From positions 1 to 5,556 of the forward strand of contig JAIROB010000091.1 of NCBI GenBank assembly GCA_031257695.1: a stretch of 5,556 nucleotides of DNA, given 5' to 3'. Below are positions 1 through 4,791 of the stretch, in pieces (positions within the stretch are counted from its first letter, which is position 1; the number at the start of each line of letters is the position of its first letter). The position numbers and the translations under genes were made by a program. The notes below the pieces were generated by a model that searched no databases, was not told the origin of the DNA, and was given only the letters and a program-made list of their open reading frames with translations. Origin of the DNA: Treponema sp. Lineage in GTDB: Bacteria; Spirochaetota; Spirochaetia; Treponematales; Breznakiellaceae.

Positions 1-726
1 AAGGGCGTGACGATACACACCCTCACAAAGCCGGCGCGCTTTGCGGAGGAGGGCGGCGCGGTGCGGGTTTTTATGAGGACCGGCGACGAGGCGGAGGAAA
101 AAAGCATTGTGGTCGACGCAGCGCTCATGGCGACGGGCCGGAAATCCCTGGCGCGGGAGATCTTCGCCCCGGGCTGCCTGCCGGAGCTTGACGAAAAGGG
201 CTATGTCAGGGTCAATCAAAACTATGAGACCAGCGTAAAGGGCGTCTATGCCGCGGGGGACATTGTTTCCGGCGGCGTACAGCTTGCCCACGCCGCAAGC
301 GCGGAGGCGGAAGCCGCGGTAGAATTTATCGCTACAGGAAAGGCGCCCCGCGCCTTCGCCATTCCCTCCTGTGTGTACACCACGCCTGAAATAGCGCTGG
401 TGGGCATAACCGAGGATGAGGCGAAAAAGCGGAACCTCCCCGTTATTTGCGGCAAGGGCGTTTTTGGCGCAAACGGCAAGGCGCTTTTGGAAAACCAGGA
501 GCGGGGCTTTATAAAACTGGTCTTTTCCTCGGACACACAAACGCTGCTTGGAGCGCAGTTTTTCTGTAACCGCGCCACGGATATTATCGCGTGGGCGGCC
601 CAGTGCGTCGCCAGCGGCCTGAACGCGGCGCAGATTCGGGAAACGGTTCTGCCGCACCCGAGCTACTGCGAAACGATCCACGCCGCGGTGCAGGACGCGG
701 TTGTGCGGGGGGGACTGAAAATTTGA
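1..726 (+). CDS. lpdA: Dihydrolipoyl dehydrogenase-like class I pyridine nucleotide-disulfide oxidoreductase, C-terminal part (5' end outside window)
   Basis: Flavoprotein that normally reoxidises dihydrolipoamide of 2-oxoacid dehydrogenases or the glycine cleavage system with NAD+. The frame is open from base 1, so about 241 residues are visible; the N-terminal FAD-binding fold and the redox CxxxxC disulfide lie upstream. Seen here, counting from base 7: the end of the NAD domain with an ATGRK segment (42-46), the second FAD-binding motif GVYAAGDI (79-86), and then the dimerisation domain with YTTPEIALVG (124-133). Near the C-terminus is HPSYCE (217-222), matching the family's catalytic His-Glu pair (HPTxxE in most members). 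Length and C-terminal end fit the family, so the gene looks intact. Without the N-terminus, a related mercuric- or glutathione-reductase-like enzyme cannot be fully excluded. A hairpin terminator follows directly. No partner genes are in the window, so the complex it serves is unknown. Confidence 0.85.
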   Translation, partial: KGVTIHTLTKPARFAEEGGAVRVFMRTGDEAEEKSIVVDAALMATGRKSLAREIFAPGCLPELDEKGYVRVNQNYETSVKGVYAAGDIVSGGVQLAHAASAEAEAAVEFIATGKAPRAFAIPSCVYTTPEIALVGITEDEAKKRNLPVICGKGVFGANGKALLENQERGFIKLVFSSDTQTLLGAQFFCNRATDIIAWAAQCVASGLNAAQIRETVLPHPSYCETIHAAVQDAVVRGGLKI

Positions 727-748
727 GCGGGGCATAACGCCCCGCTTT
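726..748 (+). terminator. Intrinsic terminator of the lpdA-like gene
   Basis: An 8-bp perfect stem pairs AGCGGGGC (726-733) with GCCCCGCT (739-746) around an ATAAC loop, followed by a short T tract (746-748). The first stem base is the last base of the TGA stop codon. The T tract is short, so termination may be incomplete. Confidence 0.7.
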
Positions 749-1060
749 GGCAGCGCAAGGGAGGAGTTCCGGAAGCATGGTTCCCGTCGTGTAATGCTAA
801 ACCTGACCCGCAATTCAGGTCTGATGCCTCGTTGAGGGCGGATCTTTCCCTTGTGCGAAGGTCTGTTTCAGCCACTGCATGATAACCGGAAGCGGATTCT
901 ACAGGCAAGTGAGAGCCCGGTATACTCCCCCTCCGTCCGTTTTCAACCTATGAGCGCCCCTGCTGACCCAATCCGGGTCCATGGGGGGAGCGCAGCCCGG
1001 AAGTGGCAATCCTTAGCGGTATTTCCGGGCAAATTCGCGTAACCCGCCGATAATGTTGGC
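749..1060. other. 312-bp gap without a convincing gene; hairpin-rich, possible structured RNA or decayed element
   Basis: No frame on either strand here resembles a protein I recognise. On the + strand three hairpins lie back to back: ACCTGA/TCAGGT (801-806 with 815-820), CCTC/GAGG (827-830 with 834-837) and GATCTT/AAGGTC with one G-U pair (841-846 with 858-863). A larger hairpin spans 954-993, with GCGC closing arms (954-957, 990-993), a C run facing a G run, and a GACCC/GGGTC apex (965-969 with 975-979). A Shine-Dalgarno-like AAGGGAGGAG (757-766) leads only to a five-codon frame at 777. A possible sigma-70 promoter, TCTACA (898-903) and TATACT (921-926) with a 17-bp spacer, could give the vWA gene a long leader. 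It could be a cis-regulatory leader, a small RNA or a remnant of a group II intron or other mobile RNA; I cannot decide among them. Confidence 0.35.
1046..1054 (+). promoter_or_regulatory. Possible -10 element just upstream of the vWA gene
   Basis: The run GCCGATAAT contains GATAAT (1049-1054), a 5/6 match to the sigma-70 -10 box. It also contains GCCGATAA (1046-1053), identical to the sigma-28 (FliA/SigD) -10 consensus. The best -35 candidate for sigma-70 at 17 bp is CGGGCA (1026-1031, 3/6). For sigma-28, only CAAA at 1030-1033 is near, and its 12-bp spacing is too short. The -10 box ends six bases before the ATG, so transcription would start at or near the start codon. Tentative. Confidence 0.35.
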
Positions 1061-2155
1061 ATGGATCTCAAGAAATTTATGCTTGCGAGCCTGGTTTTGT
1101 CCCTGAGTATCGGCCTGGGTTATGGGCAGGAGCTTGCCATAGGCATGGGGGATCTGCGGGTTGAGCAGGGGGCCAACGGTGGCATCCATCTGTTTATCCG
1201 AAAAAAGCCGGGCCTTGGGTCGGTGATGCTGACCGAATCCACCCGGGACCCCGCCCGAGCCGAGGACAACTACGCTTACCGCGCCTCGGAATGGAATGCC
1301 GTGAACGGCGACGAAAGACGTGTTCTGGACGGCATCGTCCTGCCCCGGGATATAAACCTGTGGTCCATCATCGATTCGACCCCGGAGCCGGACGACCAGT
1401 TCGGCCAGGCGTTTCAGCTCTATGTTCCCCATACCCTCTCCTATGGCTACGTGAATTCCCGCCACGGGGAGGTCTATGTGGCGGACGGGACCTACCTCAA
1501 TATACGCGCCTTTCAACAGCCCTACGGGGATTACCGGGGCCCCTTTCGGGACAACCCCTTTGTGCTCCGGGTCGCCCAGGCGCCGGCGGGCTATAGGCAG
1601 GACACGGTGGATTCCTTTGAAAACCTTGTCCGGGGCAGGGGAGAGCTGTTTTATTCCGCGGGGCCGCCGGATCTGGTGGAAAAAATCGTGGGGATTCTCG
1701 AAGTGGAACGGGGCAGAGCGGTGGATCTGGTTATTTGCCTGGACACCACCGGAAGCATGAGGGACGATATTGACTCTGTTCGGGAACTGCTCATCCCCCG
1801 CCTGGAGGAACTGGTTTCGGGATTTAAGAGCTTTAGGATAGGCATGGCGCTGTACAAGGATTATTATGAAACGTATCTTACCCGGCTTGTCCCTTTTACC
1901 TCTGACTTTGCAAAATTCAGAACGGCCCTGAACGCCATCCGGGTCGGGGGAGGCCGGGACATACCCGAAGCGGTCCACGAAGCGCTCTACGAAGGGGCGG
2001 TCAAATTCCCCTGGGGCGCGGATGTCAAAATGATGATCCTCATCGGCGACGCTCCTCCCCACCCCGCCCAGCGGGGCAAGATCTCCGAAGCCATGGTGAC
2101 AAAGGCGGCGGACGACCGGGGTTTAAGGATCAACGCAATTATACTGCCGCAGTAA
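1061..2155 (+). CDS. Exported von Willebrand factor type A domain protein
   Basis: A 364-residue protein that probably acts in the periplasm. Residues 1-22 form a Sec signal peptide: a lysine pair, then a hydrophobic core, then a GYG cleavage site before Q23. There is no lipobox cysteine and no other membrane segment. Residues 23-200 are a region I associate with treponemal proteins but cannot assign to a named fold. Residues 221-364 are a vWA domain: strand VDLVICLD, MIDAS motif DTTGS (228-232), a GGGRDIPEA segment (296-304) at the second metal-ligand position, and LIGDAPPH (327-334) with the third MIDAS aspartate D330. Such domains bind a divalent metal and a protein partner. The protein stops right after the next strand (ending IILPQ), so the usual last helix and strand are absent. 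The start is the only candidate downstream of an in-frame TAA at 1040-1042, and no Shine-Dalgarno precedes it. The partner and role are unknown. Confidence 0.8.
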   Translation: MDLKKFMLASLVLSLSIGLGYGQELAIGMGDLRVEQGANGGIHLFIRKKPGLGSVMLTESTRDPARAEDNYAYRASEWNAVNGDERRVLDGIVLPRDINLWSIIDSTPEPDDQFGQAFQLYVPHTLSYGYVNSRHGEVYVADGTYLNIRAFQQPYGDYRGPFRDNPFVLRVAQAPAGYRQDTVDSFENLVRGRGELFYSAGPPDLVEKIVGILEVERGRAVDLVICLDTTGSMRDDIDSVRELLIPRLEELVSGFKSFRIGMALYKDYYETYLTRLVPFTSDFAKFRTALNAIRVGGGRDIPEAVHEALYEGAVKFPWGADVKMMILIGDAPPHPAQRGKISEAMVTKAADDRGLRINAIILPQ

Positions 2156-2176
2156 TACTACCGCAGTATTACTGTG
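2148..2176. terminator. Bidirectional hairpin between convergent vWA and galK ends
   Basis: CAGTAATACT (2150-2159) and AGTATTACTG (2165-2174) form a perfect 10-bp inverted repeat around ACCGC, extendable by a G-U and a C-G pair (2148-2149 with 2175-2176). It includes the vWA stop codon (2153-2155) and ends just before the galK stop (2178-2180). No strong T tract follows on either strand, so it may work as a weak or factor-assisted terminator, or protect both 3' ends. Confidence 0.55.
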
Positions 2177-2177
2177 T

Positions 2178-3512
2178 TTAAAACCGCAGTTCCACCGCGC
2201 CCGCCGGGCGGATGCGGAGGCCGGTGACCGATCCGGCGCCGAAAACGCCCTCCATCCGCCGGCGGTATGCGTCCATGCGGTCCAGGGGCATATAGGTCTG
2301 GATGGTCCCGGCAAAGCCGCCCCCGTGGACCCTGCAGGCGCCTGCGCCCCCCGCTTCAGCCGCGATAAAGTCTCTGGTGAGGGCCAGGGCGACGGAGACC
2401 CCCTGTTCGGCGGGCTGCCTGGGCGAGTAGATATTCTGCAGCAGTGTGGCGGAGGACTCCCCGGACCGGTTGACCAGGTCCAGAAAGCGGCCGAAGTCCT
2501 TGTTCTCCAGAGCGGCGAGCATTGCGTCCACCCGTCGGTTTTCGTTGAAGAAATGAATGGCCCGCAGCAACGCCCGGTCCCCCGCTGCCTTGCGGATCTC
2601 GGCGGCCCTGTCCAGAACCTGTTCCGGGGCAAGCTCCCGCAGGACCTCCTTGCCAAAAAGGGCCGCCACGGCCTTCATCTCCGCGGGTATGGCCGCGTAA
2701 TCCGCGGTCAGGTCCGCATGGCTCCCGTGGGTGTCCACCACGCAGAGGGCGTACCCCGCGGCTTCCGGCTCAAAACGTATCTGCCGTATCAGAGGGCGGG
2801 CGGGATCGCCAAAGTCTATGGCCACCGCGCCTCCGGAAGCGCAGGCTATCTGATCCTCCAGACCGCAGGGCTTTCCAAAGTAGGTATTCTCCGCAATTTG
2901 TCCAATCCGGGCCAGTTCAAGGGCGGATCGTTTGCCCCCGCCGTAGAGCCCGTCAAAGATCCGTCCCAGGAGCGCCTCCACCGCAGCGGAGGAGGAGAGC
3001 CCCGAACCGGGCAGCACTGTGGATGCGGCGTTGGCGGTAAAGCCCCCGACGGCCGTGCTCTGGCGGGCCAGCTCCGCCGCGATGCCCCGGACCAGGGCGG
3101 CGGTGGTCCCGGTTTCCTCCTCCCGCATCGCCAGATCCGGGGAGCCGTCGGCCTTTGCCAGGCACACCGAAACGTCCCTGTGGCCCGGGGACCGGAAAAA
3201 AACCAGTTTATCCTGCCGGGGAGCGACCACCGCCACCGCGTCCAATTGTATGGAGGCGGCCAGGACCTTGCCCCGGTTATGGTCCGTATGGTTGCCCCCC
3301 AGCTCGGTCCGGCCCGGAGCGGTAAACACCCGCAGATCTCCCCGGGTCTCCGGAAACTCCGCCGCGGGAAAGCCCCCCGGGGAATCCTCCAGGATTCCCT
3401 CAACGAGCCCGGCGTACCGGCGCTGCTCCGTTTCCGCAGAGGAGGGGCCGTAGAGCTCCTCAAAAACACCCCCGGACCTTTGAATAGCTTCACGCAATGC
3501 CTTTCCGGTCAT
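2178..3512 (-). CDS. galK: Galactokinase (GHMP kinase family), variant signature
   Basis: Predicted to phosphorylate galactose at C1 with ATP, the first Leloir step, in the cytoplasm. The 444 residues show all GHMP landmarks. The N-terminal sugar-binding signature APGRTELGGNHTDHN spans 65-79. The ATP-binding motif PGSGLSSSAA spans 168-177. GKPCGLEDQ (213-221) carries the catalytic base D220, and R68 is the expected catalytic arginine. The C-terminal glycine motif is HGGGFAG (396-402). The usual GEHTDY is GNHTDH, so the galactose-contacting glutamate is N74. I recall this variant from other anaerobes' galactokinase-like proteins, so specificity may differ. About 50 residues lie before the signature, making it longer than typical 380-400-residue enzymes. 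The ATG at 3512 is chosen because GGAGG (3518-3522) sits five bases upstream. No other gal genes are in the window, so it looks like a single-gene unit, divergent from the Fic remnant. Confidence 0.85.
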   Translation of the reverse strand: MTGKALREAIQRSGGVFEELYGPSSAETEQRRYAGLVEGILEDSPGGFPAAEFPETRGDLRVFTAPGRTELGGNHTDHNRGKVLAASIQLDAVAVVAPRQDKLVFFRSPGHRDVSVCLAKADGSPDLAMREEETGTTAALVRGIAAELARQSTAVGGFTANAASTVLPGSGLSSSAAVEALLGRIFDGLYGGGKRSALELARIGQIAENTYFGKPCGLEDQIACASGGAVAIDFGDPARPLIRQIRFEPEAAGYALCVVDTHGSHADLTADYAAIPAEMKAVAALFGKEVLRELAPEQVLDRAAEIRKAAGDRALLRAIHFFNENRRVDAMLAALENKDFGRFLDLVNRSGESSATLLQNIYSPRQPAEQGVSVALALTRDFIAAEAGGAGACRVHGGGFAGTIQTYMPLDRMDAYRRRMEGVFGAGSVTGLRIRPAGAVELRF

Positions 3513-3523
3513 AGGAACCTCCG

Positions 3524-3560
3524 ATACTTTAAGTATACCGGAAGGAGGCGGCAATGGAAA
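3524..3560 (-). promoter_or_regulatory. Predicted galK promoter with overlapping palindrome
   Basis: Read on the minus strand, TTTCCA (3560-3555, 4/6 to the -35 consensus) and TATACT (3537-3532, 5/6 to the -10 consensus) are separated by 17 bp. This would start transcription near 3525 and leave a short leader with GGAGG. The -10 overlaps a 13-bp palindrome, ATACTT-T-AAGTAT (3524-3536), a plausible operator that could affect transcription in both directions. No regulator gene is visible. Confidence 0.45.
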
Positions 3561-3811
3561 CGCAGGCGCGCCCGGCAGGTTCGGTCTGCAAGGTTTGACC
3601 CCAGGATTTGGTCATCAGGGACGATCGGGGGGGTGTCGTTTCTCCGCAACTGATAAAAGAGTTTCATGCCATGGTTGGAAAGGATATAGGAGATGCCTTT
3701 GCGGCAAACCCCGGTGTTTTCAGAACCAGCAATGTTATTGTGGGCAGTCTGTACCGGCCTCCGTCTTTTCCCCGGGTAATTGTTTTTTTCGGCGTTCATG
3801 GGTATATTTGA
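3554..3811 (+). pseudogene. Fic-family protein remnant, interrupted and truncated
   Basis: A strong ribosome binding site, AAGGAGG (3542-3548), lies five bases before the ATG at 3554, but after 14 codons the frame meets TGA (3596-3598). It then stays open to 3811. Counting from the TTG at 3608, residues 3-57 read like the stretch just ahead of the catalytic core in Fic (AMPylation/doc-type) proteins: RDDRGG, LIKEFHAMVGKDIGDAF, then PGVFRTSNVIVG and YRPPSFPRV. In intact Fic proteins this leads, after a helical segment, to HPFxDGNGR. Here similarity stops near 3778 and about ten unrelated codons follow, with no continuation in other frames. The Fic core motif is absent, so no AMP-transfer activity is expected. 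The family call rests on pattern memory of a roughly 50-residue stretch. It could instead be a small standalone protein starting at TTG 3608, but no ribosome binding site supports that. Confidence 0.6.
3780..3808 (+). promoter_or_regulatory. Predicted sigma-70-type promoter of the YjfB-like gene
   Basis: TTGTTT (3780-3785) and TATATT (3803-3808, 5/6 to the -10 consensus) are spaced by exactly 17 bp in a locally A+T-rich stretch. The -10 ends six bases before the ATG at 3815, so transcription should begin at or next to the start codon. The -35 is only 3/6. I see no sigma-28 motif here, although YjfB of Bacillus subtilis is in the sigma-D regulon. Confidence 0.5.
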
Positions 3812-3814
3812 TTC

Positions 3815-4000
3815 ATGGAAATAGAAAATCTTTCTACGGCTATGTCCCAGGATAAGGCGCTGGAAGAAGCGGCGGCAAAGGCGCAAAGTATGGCCCTCAA
3901 GCAGGCCGAAGTCGAGGCCGCCGAGCTCGCCAAGCTGATGGAGGCCGCCGAAGTGGTTGCCGACACCGAAGTGGGCAACCACGTGGATCTCCTGGGCTGA
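3815..4000 (+). CDS. Small YjfB-like putative motility protein
   Basis: A 61-residue protein, mostly helical and rich in Ala, Glu and Lys, with no signal peptide or membrane segment. It follows the layout of the YjfB family (putative motility proteins of about 60 residues): an opening like MxIxxLSxAMSQ (residues 1-12), a long amphipathic helix, a second helix with LAKLMEAAE (38-46), and a closing GNHVDLLG (54-61). The family's molecular role is unproven; the motility label comes from sigma-D control in Bacillus. Start choice rests on this conserved opening; no Shine-Dalgarno stands at a normal distance (only GGG 12 bases upstream). It stands alone, begins three bases after the Fic remnant, and converges with aat across 28 bases. 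Short length and biased composition leave room for error in the family call, but the frame looks coding. Confidence 0.65.
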   Translation: MEIENLSTAMSQDKALEEAAAKAQSMALKQAEVEAAELAKLMEAAEVVADTEVGNHVDLLG

Positions 4001-4028
4001 GTTCCGGACAGACCTTCCGCGCTTGTCC

Positions 4029-4790
4029 TTACGGTCGGATCCCGTACATATCTCCCCAGTTTCCCCGCCTGTCCAGAATGTCGCTGTGTTCCTTGCGGCG
4101 TTCCCGCTCCGATAGAGCGTTGTGCAGTAGTTTGAGGTAGTTTTTTCTACTGATTTCCTCTCCCCCCAGGCTTTCCAGATGATCCGTGTGGACCTGGCAG
4201 TCGATAAAGGCAAGTCCGTCGGCAAAGAGGATCTGCGCCAGGCGCAGAAACGCCGCCTTGGAGGCGTTGGGCTCCCTGGCAAACATGGACTCGCCAATAA
4301 AGGCATTGCCCAGGCGCACCCCGTAACAGCCCCCGACCAGGCGGCCGTCCAGGTAACTTTCCGCGGAATGAGCCCAGCCCAACCTGTGGAGTTCTTCGTA
4401 GGCTTCGACGATAGTATCGGTGATCCAGGTGCCGCCCTGGCCGCGCCGGTAGACTTCCCCGCATCCCCGGATAACGCCGTTAAAATTACGGTCCAAAGCA
4501 AAGGCGAATTCGCCCTTGCGGAAAATTTTTTCCATGGACCGTGAAATGTGGAGCTTATTCGGGAATATGACGAGCCGGGGATCCGGGGATTGCCACAGCA
4601 CGGGATCGTCTTCGTTGTACCAGGGGAACAGGCCCTGTTCATAGGCGGAGAGGAGCATTCCCGGGGAGAGGTTCCCCCCCACCGCGACGATCCAGTCCGG
4701 GCTTTCCGCCGGGGAGGGGAAGCTAAACCGGTCGTGCTCGGTGAGGTAGGGAAACTGAGGGTCCGGGCCGGAACGGCGCCAAACGCTCAT
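4029..4790 (-). CDS. aat: Leucyl/phenylalanyl-tRNA--protein transferase
   Basis: Transfers Leu or Phe from aminoacyl-tRNA to proteins with N-terminal Lys or Arg, making N-degrons for ClpS-ClpAP in the cytoplasm. The 253 residues (E. coli enzyme: 234) carry the family motifs in order: FPSP (24-27), VGGNLSPGMLLSAYEQGLFPW (37-57), SPDPR (68-72), GGCYGVRLGNAFIGESMF (153-170), ASK (176-178), FIDCQ (195-199) and LESLGGEEISR (205-215). E167, D197 and Q199 correspond to catalytic-site residues of the E. coli enzyme, so it should be active. One family position, the second W of WWSPDPR, is Q67. The frame is open further upstream, but the ATG at 4790 is chosen because the family N-terminus starts near there and it lies one base after the clpA stop. 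No clear Shine-Dalgarno is seen, so translational coupling to clpA is likely. Confidence 0.95.
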   Translation of the reverse strand: MSVWRRSGPDPQFPYLTEHDRFSFPSPAESPDWIVAVGGNLSPGMLLSAYEQGLFPWYNEDDPVLWQSPDPRLVIFPNKLHISRSMEKIFRKGEFAFALDRNFNGVIRGCGEVYRRGQGGTWITDTIVEAYEELHRLGWAHSAESYLDGRLVGGCYGVRLGNAFIGESMFAREPNASKAAFLRLAQILFADGLAFIDCQVHTDHLESLGGEEISRKNYLKLLHNALSERERRKEHSDILDRRGNWGDMYGIRP

Positions 4791-4791
4791 T

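Noticed and set aside
777..794. Five-codon frame (MVPVV) after a Shine-Dalgarno-like AAGGGAGGAG
   Set aside because: Spacing to the ATG is about ten bases and the frame is too short to judge; no attenuation structure with it is evident.
851..1042. 63-codon plus-strand frame starting at TTG in the intergenic block
   Set aside because: No ribosome binding site and no recognisable family; it overlaps the hairpin-forming stretch, which better explains the sequence.
1013..2062. Long open frame on the minus strand opposite the vWA gene
   Set aside because: It lacks recognisable motifs, while the opposite strand has a signal peptide and MIDAS motifs; explained by high G+C content.
2325..3653. 442-codon open frame on the plus strand opposite galK
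   Set aside because: Low-complexity Gly/Arg/Pro-rich product without domains; galK on the other strand has all GHMP motifs.
3798..3824. Eight-codon frame (MGIFDSWK) overlapping the start of the YjfB-like gene, and a TTCATGG direct repeat (3795-3801, 3812-3818)
   Set aside because: No ribosome binding site for the frame, and a 7-bp repeat at this distance is easily chance.
4006..4028. Possible terminator hairpin GGACA/TGTCC between the YjfB-like gene and aat
   Set aside because: Only five pairs with a 13-base loop and no T tract on either side; too weak to call.
3509..4642. 377-codon minus-strand frame overlapping aat, the YjfB-like gene and the galK start
   Set aside because: It is out of frame with aat, has no family features, and runs across three well-supported features.
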